Of a stretch of DNA of 64,000 nt, positions 1 through 11,929 are shown piece after piece. Source of the DNA: Pedinophyceae sp. YPF-701 (Eukaryota; Chlorophyta; Pedinophyceae); the NCBI GenBank assembly GCA_916048055.1, contig CAJZHL010000001.1:62001-126000 (forward strand), read 5' to 3'. Below the pieces are notes generated by a model that saw only the letters and a program-made list of their open reading frames with translations, was not told the DNA's origin and made no database searches. Every line of letters begins with the position of its first letter. Positions within the stretch are counted from its first letter, which is position 1. The position numbers and the translations under genes were made by a program.

Positions 1-2296
1 CTCCAGCAGCGTCTCCGCGTCGTCCTCCATGTCGCGCTGGAGCTCCTCCACCACCTGCCGCATGCGCTGCGCGTACCCGTCCATCGCGTCCCTGCATCGC
101 ACGGGCGCCGCGACGCGCACGTCGGACGTGGGCTATGTAGTAGGAAGCACGTGCGCGCGCACGGCCGGCTCCGCGGGGGCGCGTTGTGAGGCGTGTGGGC
201 CGGTGCGCGCGGGCATGTGGATCACCTGAACTCCTGCGCGCTGCGCGCGAACTCCTCCGCCCCGATGACGCGCTTGCCGTCCCCCGCGCCCGTCCGCTGC
301 GACGTCCGCGCGTGCATCAGCGGCGGACCCCCGCCCACCTTGGCCCCCATCGCCTGCGCCGTCGTCGGTCGCGACGCCGTCGACGGCCGCCCGCCCCGCC
401 GCGCCGCCGACGTCGCCTCCGCCAGCAGCACCGGGTCCACGCCCATCCCCTCCAGCGCCTCCGCCGGCGCCGATATCTTCATCCGCTGCATGTACGCAGC
501 CAGCTCGCGCTCAACCCCGCCGTCGCCGCCGCCGCCGACGTCGCCGCCGATGCCGCCGTCGTCGTCGCCGTCCAGCCGCAGAACGTCCGCGCCGCCGCCC
601 GCGCCCGGCCGCCCGGGCCCCGCCTCCCCTCCGTGCCGGTCGCCCAGCGTCACGGCAGCGCCATCCAGCGTCTGGAGCGCCGGGCCCGCCGCGCGGCAAA
701 ACTGGGCGCGGTACTCGTCGTGCGGCACCGTGGTGCCAATCATCGGGTTGCCGCGCAGCAGGAGGTCCGCGAGGGTGCCCCCGAGCGCGGACACCTCCCG
801 TTTCGCCGACTCCGGGTCTGTCAGGAGGTTGTCCGACAGGTCGAGCGTCTCGAGCGCGGGGCACTTGGCCGCGAGGCCCTCGACGGAGGCGAGCTCGTTG
901 CCCTGCAGGTATAGCTCCGCGAGGGCCTCGAGCCCGTCGGGCAGGGCGGCAACTGACGTCAGGCGGCACTCGGACAGACTGAGCGCGTCCAGCGCGGGCC
1001 CGAGCGGGCGGAGGTGCGCGAGCGACCCCAGGGGGTTGCCGTCGAGAACCAGGTCTTGCAGCTGCGTGCAGTGCTGGATGCCGTCCAGCCGGCGGAGGTC
1101 GTTGCTGGCCAGCGTCAGCTCCAGGAGCGCGGGGCAGCTGCCCACGCCGCGGATGTCCTTGATGCGGTTGCGCTCGGCGCGCAGTGTCGTCAGCTGCGCC
1201 AGGCCCTTGAAGCTGCGCGGCTCCAGGGCCTCGAGCTGCGACGAACGGAGCCACACGATGGACGCAGCGTATGAGGACGCGCGCAGCTGACCGGCGCGCG
1301 CGCCAGGGCGGCAAACAACGCACAGGCGGCAGGAACGGCGCGGCGAGCTCGGCTGCGGCCCTGCGCCGCGCCCCCGCGCCGGGAGCCGCCTTGCAACACT
1401 TGAACAGATAGACACACACACACACCTGGTTGCCGGAGACGTTGAGGGAGCGCAGGTTGCGCAGCGCCATGAGCTGCGGGAGCTCGGTCATCTTGTTGCC
1501 CTCGAGCGAGAGCTCCTGGAGCGAGGTGATGTACAGGACGTCTGCACGGATCGACGGGGCGCGCGCGGGGTCAACGGCGAGGCGTGGGGGGCATGCGTGG
1601 CGGGGGGGTCTCGGCTGCCCGCCTGGCACAGCGGGGGCTCGTGCGCCGCTCCGGGTGTCCTGCGTGGGCCAGCAGGCGCACCTGAGATCGAGGAGAGCTG
1701 GTTTTCATACAGCAGCAGCTGCTTGAGTCCCTGGAGCGTCTCGAGCCCGCTGGTGGAGGTCAGCTGGTTGAACGAGAAGTCCAGCGTCTTGAGCGACCGG
1801 AAAATCGAGAGGAACTCCGCCGAATCGAGCCCCTGCGGCCCAGCACACGCGGCGCGATGCCTGTCTCAGCACTCGCATCGCCACAGCGTCGCAGCCACGC
1901 GTCTCACGTTCGCGGAAACCAACGCAACAATACCCTAGGGCACCAAGGCAGGCGGCACGCGCGTCGTGCCGTGCGGAGCCGCCGCGTGCGACCGCCATCC
2001 GCCTCCCCGCGGCCCCAGCACGAAGACCGCAGCGCGCAGGCCGCCGCCCGCCACAGCGCGGCCGCCGCCGGCCCCGCTGCGCCGCGCACCTTGTCGTGAA
2101 GGACCAGAGACACCGCGGCCTCCGGGGCCTTCCCGTGCAGCGCCTCCTTGACGGCGTCCGGCAGCTCGGCGGTTTTCTTCGCCAGCGCCGTCTCCCGCGC
2201 CTTCGCGAGCTCCTGCTTGGACGGCGCGCGCAGCGGCTCGCCGGCCGCCTGGCGCTGCTTGCGCGCGGCGCCGGACGCTGGGGCCCGGGCCGCCAT
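1..2296 (-). CDS. Leucine-rich-repeat protein with C-terminal coiled coil, partial (3' end off window)
   Basis: Exons on the minus strand are 2090-2296, 1682-1832, 1426-1541, 226-1235 and 91 to beyond base 1; all joins are GT-AG and keep frame. After a basic 69-residue N-terminus come about ten leucine-rich repeats (motifs such as LKTLDFSFNQL, LQELSLEGNKM, LRSLNVSGNQ, LLELTLASNDL, LAELYLQGNEL, LETLDLSDNLL). An Asp/Gly-rich linker and the start of a helical stretch (QRMRQVVEELQRDMEDDAE) follow. LRRs of this SDS22-like type with a coiled-coil tail are common in ciliary and centrosomal proteins, so a ciliary scaffold role is an inference; no single family was recognised. The start ATG at 2296 is the first in-frame Met before the LRRs, but the frame stays open upstream and holds another LRR-like motif, so the true start may lie further 5'. 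Confidence 0.8.
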
Positions 2297-3116
2297 GGCG
2301 CGCTGCCAGCCCGCGCGAGCGGCGCTGCGTTCGCTTGTGCTAGCTGCGCCGAGACACCGTACGCGCTCCGCTCGCTGTTTTCGCGAGCCGAGTATCGAGT
2401 TCCGGGACAAGTCGAGCCCCGTCAGGCCCCACAAGCGAGCGAGCGCCCTACCCGGCGCCAGGAGCCTCTGAGGCAAGCCAGCGACCCGTGCTGGGCGCCA
2501 CCGGGGCGCGTTTCGAGACGCCGCGTGGAGGCAGCGCAGACTGGCGGGAGGCCCCGCGGCGTGGGCGCGAGGACGTGCGGATCCCGGGGGTGTTGCGGGA
2601 GGTGTGTTGCGACCGCGCCGCGCCGTGGGTCGGTCTCCGCTCTGGTGCGTTGCGCCGGCTCCGCGCGCGGGCCATTTCGTGACGGCTGGGGCGCGGGTCG
2701 AACGTCGCGGCTGGGCGCCATGCAACGGATCGCGAGCGGCGTGCTGCGGCATGCCGCGCAGGCTCTGTCCGCGAGCGGGCAAGTGCACCGCGCACGGACC
2801 TCCCGAAGTGCTCTCTCCCTGTCGAACTCCCCTCAACTGATATCCCTGCTTCAGGACGTTGAGTTTTGAGCACTCGCACGACAATGCCCTCAGAGCGGCC
2901 CGTGCTACGCGGTCTCCCTCTTTCTGGGCCCTAGAGCAGCACCCCCTGCCGCGCGCAAGCACCACCGCGAACCGTCACCGCCCCGACCCGTCGCCGCCCA
3001 CCGGCTCTATCTGGAGAGCGAGCGAACCGCGGATCGCCCGCGGCCACTCCGCGCCACCGCCCCTGCATCACCACTCACAGGCTTCGCCGCGTCGCGTGCC
3101 CGGATTCGCCTCGCAG
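2297..3116. other. Intergenic, divergent promoter region
   Basis: This stretch separates the minus-strand LRR gene from the plus-strand dehydrogenase-fold gene. An ATG at 2720 on the plus strand opens a short peptide (MQRIASGVLRHAAQALSASG) that looks like a mitochondrial presequence and could be the missing first exon of the next gene. I could not find a donor/acceptor pair that keeps phase. The minus strand at 2393-2443 reads as an LRR motif in frame with the LRR gene. No promoter motif stands out. Confidence 0.4.
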
Positions 3117-4514
3117 GACGTCTCTGGCCTCCGAGGCCGCGCACAGCACCAGTGTCTACAACTACGCTAGCATCTTGCGCACGTTCTCGGCCTCGTCCGG
3201 CGCCAGGACGGCCCGCTCGTGTCCCGCGCCACCGCGCACGTTCAGCACGTCCGCCGGGCAGGACATCGGGAAGGGCGCGGGCTACGAAGGCACGAACCAG
3301 GGCGAGCAGGAGCCGGAGCGCGACGCGCGGATCGTCGTGTTCGGCGGGAACGGCTTCGTGGGGTCGGCGGTGTGTCGCGAGGCCCTCGCGCAGGGGCTCG
3401 AGGTGACCGCGGTGTGCCGCTCGGGGCAGCCGAAGGAGCGCGGGCCGTGGGTGGAGGCCACGGAGTGGGTCGCGGCGGACGCGCTCAACCCGTCGACGTA
3501 CATTGATGCCGCAGGCCTCGAGGTGCGCAACGCACGAAACGACGCCGCGCAGTGGGGCTGCGCGCCTGCCTGGCCGTCCGCTACCTTGATTTTCGCGTGC
3601 GCTGGGAGGGACTCGTCGCGGTCGCTCACTTGAGGGCCGCACGCCTAGTTAGTTAGTTACAGCCCGAGCGGCTGTGCATGGGCGGCCTCGGTCGCTCAGC
3701 CCGCCCCGCGCGGCACTGTGCCAGAGCGCCGATGTGCGCGCGCGGCGGGGGCGTCCGTCGCCGGTGGAACGACTTGACTTGAGTCGGGTGTGCGCGTCTG
3801 CGTGTGTCGCTGCGGTGCAGACGGCGATGGGGGCGGTGTCGTGCGTGGGCGCGTTCGGGAGCAACGAGTTCATGCTCCGCGTGTGCGGCGACGCGAACGT
3901 CGCGGCCATCGAGGCCTGCAAGGCGGCGGGCGTGCCGCGCTTCGCTCTGGTCTCGGTCCACGACGTGCACCGCGAGGGGGCGTTCAAGCCCGTGCCGCTG
4001 CGCGGGTACTTCGAGGGGAAGGCCAAGTCCGAGGACGCGCTCGCGCGGTGCTACGGAAGCGACGGTGCGCGGCGCCCGCGTGGCACACTGCTGGGCCCTC
4101 ACGCCTCTCATCACGACGCCTCGGAGACCACGCACCGAGCCTTTCTCCGGTTTCGCGCCTCCAGCGAAATTCAGCCGAGTCCGCGATCCAATCAAAACAC
4201 CCCCCTCCGTCCCGGGGGTGTCTCGCGCAGGCGTGGCGATGCGTCCTGGTTTCGTGTACGGCCCGCGCGCGGTGGGCTCGTTCACGCTGCCGCTCCAGAT
4301 GGTCGGCGGCCCGATCGACGGGCTACTGAAGCGCGTGCCGGCGCTCGACGCCGCGGCGCGCGCGGTCGGGAGCGTGCCGCTGGTGGGCGCGGCTGCGGTG
4401 CCGCCGGTGGACGTGGCGGTGCTGGCGCGGGCGCTGGTGGCGGCCGCGACGGACCCGTCGGTGCCGGGGGGGGCGATGGACGTGTGGACGATCCGGGAGA
4501 GGTACGCAAGATAG
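3117..4514 (+). CDS. NAD(P)-binding Rossmann protein, COQ11 / At1g32220-like
   Basis: Exons are about 3117-3522, 3821-4064 and 4231-4514, with in-phase GT-AG joins. The N-terminus is Ser/Arg-rich (RTFSASSGARTARSC, then RTFSTSAGQD) like an organelle targeting sequence. The Rossmann nucleotide-binding loop IVVFGGNGFVGS follows, then SCVGAFGSN, RGYFEGKAKSE and MRPGFVYGPRAVGS, which are the conserved blocks of the atypical short-chain dehydrogenase group. That group holds yeast Coq11 (mitochondrial, coenzyme Q synthome) and plant At1g32220 (plastoglobule). The YFEGK block replaces the classical YxxxK. Known members bind NAD(P) but their reaction is unsettled. The compartment cannot be decided from sequence. 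The first coding exon is unresolved: no in-frame ATG occurs between the upstream stop at 2932 and the Rossmann loop, so a spliced upstream exon is likely. Confidence 0.8.
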
Positions 4515-5338
4515 GCGAGGGGCGGTCGCAGGGACATATTGAATCATGGTTGTGAGTGAAACTTTCTCGACACCGACTCAAGCGCTCGGGAGGGTCGGAG
4601 CGAGGTGCGCGCTCCTGGCACGCTGCTGGACGCGGTCAGCGCGTCGCGGGCGCACCGAGTCAGGTCCAGACACCCCCCGGGACGTGAAGATGGGAGGGGG
4701 GCACCAAAGGCTTGCGCGGCCGGGCGGAGGGCGCAGTTCGCGATTGAGCGCACGGTTCTGGCGCGCCCGGCGAGTTGACGACGTCGGCGAGGGGCAGCTA
4801 GATCAGGACGGTGACGGCGGCGACGATGCAGCCCCTGTTGGCCCGCAGGCCCCTCCTGGCCAGTGCAGCAGCGGGCGCGAGGCGCGTGCCCCGCCGGATC
4901 GACGACGCTTGCCTGGCCCACACGCCCGCGCTCTCTGCTTCGCTGTCAGAACCATCGCTTTCAGCCAGATTCGCTGCCTCTCAGTGCACGAGCGCGCGCC
5001 ATCCCCGCCCGGACTCGTGTGGCGATGGTGCAGGCCTCCTCTGCGGCATTGCGCTCAGCTCGTCCGACGCCTTGCTTGATGCTGCGCGTGTGCGGGAGAC
5101 CGCAAGCGGTCCACATACTCGTGGCCAGCGAGCGCGCGCGTTCGTTGCTTTGCTGCGCGCCACGCCGCCCATCAGTGGTGTGGATGGGCGCAGCTCTGCG
5201 TCCCCTGCCGTTCCCTCCCACGCCGGCCCCGCGCGCCCATTTTCCTCCCATCTGGCGGCCTGGGTACACCGCATATGCGTCAGCAATTCGACGTCGACAC
5301 AAGTGTCCGACGTGTGCACTGTGCGCCTGTCCCTGCAG
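4515..5338. other. Upstream region of the MEKHLA gene
   Basis: No recognisable gene. An ATG at 4826 starts a transit-peptide-like stretch (MQPLLARRPLLASAAAGARR) that could be a first exon of the MEKHLA gene, joining the open frame that begins after CTGCAG at 5338. I found no phase-consistent donor, so this remains a suggestion. Confidence 0.3.
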
Positions 5339-5423
5339 ATGCCTGGCGCCTAGGACCACGACGGCCGCCGCGCCGCTTCCGTCGCGCGGGGGCTTCCACG
5401 CCCCGGCCGTGCGCGACGTCTCG

Positions 5424-6535
5424 ATGGCCGCGAAGAAGAAGGGCGGGAAGAAGAAGGGCGGGGGCAAGAAGAAGGGTCCGGGGTCGTTGATGGACGCCGT
5501 GAAGCAGAAGGAGCCGTTCGAGGCCACCGACACCATCATGCACACCCTGCTGCTCATCGAGTCGTACAAGCGCAAGGTAGGCACTCGTTCCCCACCCGTC
5601 GGACTGTCTACCCAGCCCGCGCGGGGGGCCGGGCGGCTCAGACGCAGTCGTGTGGCGCGCCGCGCGTCGCCGCAGGTAGGGCGGACGATCCACCCGTCGA
5701 TGGAGGACGTGGAGATCCAGGACGCGTCGAAGGAGCTGTACCACGGTCCGTTCGTGCTGCTGTCGCACACCACGGAGCGCAAGTACAACTACGCCAACAA
5801 GGCGGCACAGAACCTGTGGGGGTACACGTGGGACGAGATCATCGGCCTGGAGAGCTCGAAGACCGCCGACCCGGACGAAGCCGTGCAGGTGAGGCCGCAG
5901 CGCGCGCTCCCAGCCGACACGGGCCCACGCCTGGGTGGTGTCATCGAGCTGCGTGTGCTCGTCCTGGCTGCGGGGCGATCTCGCGGCGCTGTTCCCGGCC
6001 TGGCCCTGCTCTGCGACGTCACCCGGCATCCAGACAGGGACGTTGTGTCGCGAACACCACGCCTTGAACGTAGCATGTTGCGCTTTGCGTGTGCCCACAG
6101 ACCGAGCGCAACGGGCTGCTCGACGAGGCGGCGGAGAAGGGCTACATCGAGAACTACTCCGGCGTGCGCGTGCGCAAGGACGGGTCCAAGTTCAAGGTCT
6201 CCAACCTGGTCCTGTGGAACGTGGAGTCCCCCTCCGGGACCCCCCTGGGCCAGGCGGCGATCTTCGACGCGTTCGAGGACCTCGAGACGGGCGCGCAGGG
6301 CGTCATCAAGGCCGGCGGCGTCGTCGAGATCGCGCAGGAGGACGGGCCTCCGTCCGAGGAGGAAGTTGCCGCAGCGCGGGCGGCAGTGGACGAGCAGGCC
6401 GCGCTGGTGCGGAGCCTGAAGGAGGAGCAGGGGCTGACGAACGAGGACGACGAGGTGCAGGACGCGGTCGCGGAGCTGCTGCTGCGGAAGGACGAGCTGG
6501 CTGCGCTGGAGGACCGCGCCGGTGCTGCCGCATGA
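5424..6535 (+). CDS. MEKHLA (PAS-like) domain protein with WHEP-like tail
   Basis: Exons are 5424-5576, 5676-5888 and 6101-6535, all GT-AG and in phase, giving 266 residues from MAAKKKGG. Residues 1-20 are a Lys/Gly-rich basic stretch. From about 30 to 190 lies a MEKHLA domain, the PAS-related fold found at the C-terminus of HD-ZIP III factors and as stand-alone cyanobacterial and algal proteins. Conserved pieces are HGPFVLLSHTT, FNYAN-like YNYANKAAQNLWGYTWDE, YSGVRVRKDGSKFKV and LWNV. The last 50 residues (DEQAALVRSLKEEQGL ... DAVAELLLRKDELAALE) resemble a WHEP helix-turn-helix, an RNA/protein-binding module of tRNA synthetases. Function is unknown; PAS folds often bind small ligands. A longer N-terminus in frame (LAPRTTTAAAPLPSRGGF) suggests that an upstream targeting exon may exist. 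Confidence 0.8.
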
Positions 6536-6865
6536 GGGTGGTCAACACACCCGCGCAAGACGCGCGCTGCGGGGGCCGGCGCGCCGCGCGCGAGACTCGC
6601 TGTGATTCCGGTGATTTCGACGCCGCCACGGCGCTGGTATCAGCCAGGGGGGGGGCACGGCGGCGGCGTGTCAATTAATACTTTGCGTGTGTCTGACATG
6701 CAGTCGAGCCATGAACGGCGACGATCCGTCCCGGCGGGCGCCGCAGGGTTCTTTCGCGACGCTTCACACGCAACTTGTGCCGTATAATTATTCCCGAACG
6801 CCCCGCCGCCCGCAGGAGCCCGCGGACGCCACGCCTGCCCACACGCAGCTGCGCCCACTGCGCGT
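6536..6865. other. Convergent 3' intergenic region
   Basis: About 330 bases lie between the ends of two converging genes. They include a less GC-rich patch near 6675-6690 and another at 6781-6795. No gene or structured RNA was seen. Confidence 0.5.
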
Positions 6866-9285
6866 TCACTCGAACCGGCCCGTCACGCTGTACCGCAGGT
6901 CCTCCCGCGGCGTGATGAGCTTCCCGACCACGGGCTTCCCGAGCAGCCCCTCGGCCTGGCTCAGGATCTGGTCGTTGAGCTTCACCTCCTGCACCGTCAT
7001 GACGGCATCCTCCAGCACGGCGCGCTCCTCGCGCTCGCGGATCTGCCGCTCGAGCTCCGCGCGGTGCTTCAGGTTCCGCTCGCGCTTCTTCCGCGCCTCC
7101 TCCGCCTCGCTCTGCGCGGCCTCGGCCTCCCGCGCGCGCATCGCCTCGACGTACCGCCGCGTGCGCTCCCGCTCCGCCTGCCGCTCCTCCTCGCGCAGCC
7201 GCATCTGCTCCGCGCGCGCCCGCTTCAGGTCCTCCTGCACCTTGGCCTCCAGCTCCTTCCGCGCCTCCGCCTTCCGCGCCTCCAGCGCGTCCTGCTCCTG
7301 CTGGAACTTGGCCAGCATGGCCTCCTCCCTCTCCTCCCGCTCCTTCTGGTCCGCCACCGCCATCTCGCCCGCGCGCGTCGCCCGCGCCGCGATGCTCTTG
7401 TGGAAGTCCTCCAGCCGCTTCGCCCGCTGCCGGTCCAGCTCCTCCAGGTGCTCCAGGTGCTTCTGCAGCCGCGCCTTCTCCTCCGCGTGCTCGCGCTCGA
7501 GCCGCTCGCGCTTCAGCCGGCTGCGCTCCTCGTTCTCCGCGCGCGTCCGCTCCATGTCGCGCCGCGCCGCCTCCACGCGCGCCGCCTTCTCGCGCTTGTC
7601 CGCCTCCTCGAGCTCCGCCATCCGGCGCTGCTCCTCCTCCTCCGCGCGCCGCCGCGCCGCCGCCTGGCGCTCCCGCGCCGCGCCCGCGCGCCGCAGCTGT
7701 TCCCGCGCGTCCTCCGCGCGCCGCCGGCCATCCTCGCGCAGCTTCGCCGCCGCCGCCGCCTCCTTGGCTTTGTTCGCCTCCACCTGCAGCTTCATCATGT
7801 CGTACTCGCGCTGCCGCTCCTCGCGCTCCATGTCCTCCTTCCGCTTCATCTCGTCCATCTGCGCGTCCAGCAGCTTGCGCTGCTCCGCCTGGACCCTGCG
7901 GAGGGGGGGGGAGTGCGGCTCGGCGGCAGTGGGCGCGCGGGCGGGGCGTCGGAGGCGCCGTGGATGGGCGCGGCGGGCGTGCGGGGGCGGGGCGCGGCTG
8001 CGACGCACTTGCGCTTCTCCTTGCGGCGCTCCTGGTCCTCCCACTGAGTCAGCGTGTCGGCGAAGTTGGTCATGAGCGCCCAGCCCGACTGGGCGCGGTT
8101 CTCGCGGGCCTGCGAGGCCAGCTGCGCAACGTACGACGGCTCGTGCTTCTCCTCCTCGTACGCGAAGTCGTTCGGCCGCCGCGGGGACGCCTTGCGCTCC
8201 CCCGCGCGCTTCTGCGACCTCTCCGCGGCCGTCGTGCCCGCCTGCGTCGACGCCTTGCCCCCGATCGACACCTGCACGCCCAGAAACAGCCGCACCTCGC
8301 CTGAGCGCTGCCGCGTCGCGGGGCCCGGCCGGACGGAGCGGGGGAGCCGGCGGGTGTGTGTGTGTCGCAGGCGCCGCGCGGACACGCACCTTCGTGCCGC
8401 GCTTCGCGACAAGCGAGGCCCGGAGCGCGCGCTTCTCGTCCTCGGTCTTCGGCTCGTTGCTGTAGCCCGCCGCGTGCATGAGCGTGTGCCGGAACTTGGC
8501 CGGCTCGCGCCTCACAGGCACCTGCAGCGGCATGGGGGACGGCCCGGAGCGTCAGCGGCCGGGGTCCGGCGCGGAAACCGCGCATCCGCGTGCTCAGGAA
8601 CGCTACAAAGCGTCGCGTCGCGGGCCGCTCGGCCGGATATCTGCGGGGAGCTGCGCGTGCGGGCGCCCGGATGCGTGCCGCGGCGCAGATGCGCCTCGTT
8701 TGCGCCGCGCAGCCGCTCCCGGGGCCGCGAGACGGGATGCGGGTGCTCCCGCCGCGTCGGTTCACCGTCACGCATCCACGGCCGGGGCGGCCCGGGGAAC
8801 CGCGGCCTGGGGGCGCTGCGCGCGCCAACGTGCAGCGCCGTCACGGCAGCGCGCGATGCAGCGCAGGTGCGCGGTGGCGTTGCGCGCAGGCTGTCCCGCA
8901 GGGTGCGTTGGAGGTATCTGTGCTGGGATCTGGCCCCGAACGACGGCACGGGGCGACGGAGCGGCGCTGCGGGGCGCGCACAAGAATAGCACAGGCAACA
9001 CTGCTGGGAGCACTGGGCACCCACGGGCGCGCTGCTGGCGCGAATAATCGCCCCGGACGGCGCCGCCGCGGATCCGTCGCGGGCCTGATTGCCGGCGACG
9101 CGCCGGCGCGGGCCGCTCGCAGGCGTGCGGGCGCTGCGGTGGAGGTGGCTGATCAGGGGGAACGGCCCTCGTAGCGGCGGGGCGACGTGGGCGCGCACCT
9201 TAGCCTCGGCGGACTTCTTCGCATTTTCCTTCTCGAGAATTCTAAGGAGCTTCGCCTTCTTCTCGGGATCCAAAGAGCTCCTCAT
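6866..9285 (-). CDS. Trichoplein/TPH-like coiled-coil protein, probably ciliary
   Basis: Exons on the minus strand are 9199-9285, 8390-8521, 8009-8271 and 6866-7895. All are GT-AG and in phase (phases 0, 0 and 2) and encode about 503 residues. The N-terminal 160 residues are polar and include SGWALMTNFADTLTQWEDQ. From about 165 to 440 the protein is an unbroken charged helix rich in Glu, Arg, Lys and Ala (for example REERQREYDMMKLQVEANK), as in trichohyalin-plectin-homology proteins such as MNS1, CFAP45 and CFAP53 that lie inside ciliary doublets. The C-terminus is a short non-helical tail (GLLGKPVVGKLITPREDL). The exact subfamily is not identifiable by eye, and the ciliary role is inferred from composition and from ciliary-type genes nearby. 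Intron 1 is long (8522-9198, 677 bases) and holds no other gene that I can see. Confidence 0.7.
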
Positions 9286-9792
9286 CGTGCTCCCGTCGCG
9301 AGTACTGCCCGGTGTCTCGCACTCGCCACGCCCAGTCGCGGTGCGTCTCCCCTCCGTACAGCTCCAACCGGAACAGATCAATGCCCGCTGCGCACCAAGG
9401 GGCCGCCCTATCGCCCCTCGCGCGACCTCACGACTCGCCCGACTGTCGGGCGACGGTTGCTAGTACCTCGGCCGCGCCCCGGACACCCGGCGCGGGCCGC
9501 CCGGTGCGCGCCGCGACACCCCGCGCACCCCGCAGGCCGCGCGATCCCGCCGCGATCCTCGCGCGTCGCGCAACGCCCGCCACACACGCGCAAGTGCCCA
9601 TGACGCTGGGGGCACAAAACGTGGCCCCCGGCGGGGCTCCCGCGGAGGGGGGGCGCGCGCGGAAGCCACCGCGCACAGCCTACGGAGCGCGCACTGGCTT
9701 GCGAGGCGCGCGAGCCCGCGCCTGACACAATTTTGCGCCGAGATACCATTTTCATATCTCACACTTTCTTCCCGCGCCCCTTCTGCTCCGCC
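9286..9792. other. Intergenic, upstream of the coiled-coil gene
   Basis: About 500 bases between the start of the coiled-coil gene and the 3' end of the TOG/HEAT gene, both on the minus strand. No coding signal beyond overlapping short frames. Confidence 0.5.
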
Positions 9793-11929
9793 TCACGCCG
9801 GCGACCCCGCGGCCACCGCCAGCACCTTCTGCGCCTCCAGCGGCTTCAGATGCGACCGCACCGCCTGCTCCCACGCCCCCGGAACTCCCCCTGCTTCCGC
9901 GTCACCCCCTCCCCCCTCCACCCCCTGCTGCAGTCGTCGCGCGATGCGCCGCCCACCCTCCCGCGCCTCGGGCGCCTGGTCGATCAGCAGCGCCGCCACG
10001 ATCGGCAGCGCGCGCCCCAGCGGCCACGCCTCGAGCAGGCGGGCCGGCTGCGCGTTCCACGCCGCCTCCGCCAGCGTCGCGGCGGCCTGCCCCCGCACGC
10101 GCGGGTTGCGGTGCGACGCGCAGTACGCCCCGAACATCTGCAGCTTGGCACGCGCGGCCGAGGGCGACGGGTGAGCACGGCATGGGCAGACCTGGCTGAC
10201 CGCGGCACCGAGATTCTCGAAACGGTGTCTGTGGGCACATCGGGACTCGCCTTCGTCGCGTTGGGCGCCTGCAGGGTGCGCGCGAGCTCCGCCAGCGCCG
10301 CCTTGGCCTCCTCGGACACGAACTTCTTGTCGTTGCTCGTCGCCTTGATCAGCAGCTGGTGAACGATGCTCTCCGCCGGCCGCGCCACACCCCCCTTGTC
10401 GACCTCGCCTGCGCGCGCAGCACGGCCCCAGGGCGCGTCAAACCCCCGCAGCGCGACCCAGCTCGGCTCCCGCGGCCAAGCTGCGGCGCGCCGGGCGCCC
10501 GGCGCGATCGCCGTCGCGGGTGCAGTGACAGGCGCGGCAGGAGCGCCACACACCTGCGACCTCGTCCTCGAACGCGTCGAAGAAGTCGCCCGCGCACATG
10601 ACCGCGGCCTTGCAGAGCTGGCTGCGCGGGCTGCGCAGCGACTTGAGCACGAGGCGCAGCAGCTCCGGCACCCGGTCCTGCACCTCTGCCCTGTGGTGGG
10701 CGACCAACCTGCGCCCGCGGCACGGCCCGCGCGCCTCGTGAGCCCGCGGTGGCCAGGGGGGACGGCGCGGGCGCGGCGGCGCGGCGGTGCGCGCTCGCCC
10801 GGGGCCCCGCGCTCGCCATTGTCAGCACGCGGCGAGCCGCGGGGTCGTGTCCGGCCGACGGGGGCGCGAGACGCCCCGGGGCGCGCTGGCGTGGCGGTTC
10901 GGAGCGAGGAGGGCGGATTGGGGCGTGCGGAGCGCACCTGCGGGCCGTGTGGAGGGCCTCGAAGGCGGTGTGCCACTGCAGGGCGGCAAGCTGAGCGGCC
11001 ACACCCGCAGCGGCCTCGCGCGGGGACTCCAGCGGCTGGAGCGCCGATCTCGGCGTGTACTGTATATCGTATTGCTGCGAGCGCGAAAGGGACGGAGCGC
11101 GTGCGCGGTCAGAGGCGGCGCTGCGGCGCGTGGGCTGCTGCAAGCAGCATCAACTGCGTGGCAGCGCGGGAGGGCCTCGCAGGGCGCCGAGCTGCGCCCG
11201 CGGCGGGCGGTTCGGGCGTGAGCGGTACGGGGCGAGCGGTCCCGCCCGTCGGCGGCCCGCGAAGACGTGCAAACAGCGTCGCGCGCGCACAACGAGCAGG
11301 CTCAGCAGAGGAGCGTGCTGCCGGGGGCGCGTCCGCGAGGCGGTTCGCGACGTTCGCTGCGGAAATTTGGGGGCTGTGGTGGATCTCCATGGCAGCGGCG
11401 TGGCCGCCCGTGGCGGGGAGGCTCGCGCGGCTCTGGAGCGGGTGGTGGTCACCTGAGGTTCGGGCCCCGAAGGCAGCTTGCGCTGCTGCGGGCTCTTGCG
11501 CGCGAGCGCGGGCTGGTTCGTGCCGCCGATACCGAGCCTGGCAGCAGCAGCGCGCGCCTCGGCGATCTCGCGCTCGGACGGCCCGGCCTCGGGGTCGTTC
11601 TCGTGGTCGGCCAAGGGATGCGACGCCAGCAGCGAGGGCGACACGGGCGGCGTCGGGACGTCCGCGGCGTTCGCGCCCGACAGCGTCCGCTCCAGAACGG
11701 AGCTCCCGCTTGCTGACTTGCGCACCCGGGGGCCCGCGTTGGCTATGTTGGAGCTCTGGAGCACCATGGTTTGTTGCAGCTCGAGCTCCTGCTTCCGCGC
11801 CCTGCTCCGCGTCATTGGCGGGGACCACCACGCCTGGCGCTTCGCCGGGCTCACGTCCTCCTCCGCGGCGTCCGGCTGGTCGATGACCAGGCGCTTTATC
11901 GACCGCCGCTGCAGAGAAACGCTCTCCAT
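9793..11929 (-). CDS. TOG/HEAT-repeat protein, crescerin/TOGARAM- or CLASP-like
   Basis: Minus-strand exons are 11453-11929, 10938-11074, 10554-10708, 10251-10408 and 9793-10137. Phases are consistent throughout (0, 2, 1, 0), giving roughly 420 residues. Residues 1-160 are a Ser/Pro-rich unstructured region with basic clusters (PMTRSRARKQELELQQ). The rest is a helical HEAT array: WHTAFEALHTARRLVAHH, LVLKSLRSPRSQLCKAAVM, SEEAKAALAELARTL, SHRNPRVRGQAAATL. This is the pattern of a TOG domain, which binds tubulin dimers in CLASP, XMAP215 and TOGARAM1/crescerin; the last acts in cilia. The last intron has a GC donor (AAG|GCGAGT at 10250) and the acceptor CTGCAG before ATGTTCGG. A single TOG domain and a length near 420 make a crescerin-like or CLASP-N protein the best guess. 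Confidence 0.7.

Noticed and set aside
2720-2869. Possible first exon of the COQ11-like gene
   Set aside because: The peptide looks like a presequence but none of its GT sites matches the phase required by any acceptor before 3181, so it was not joined.
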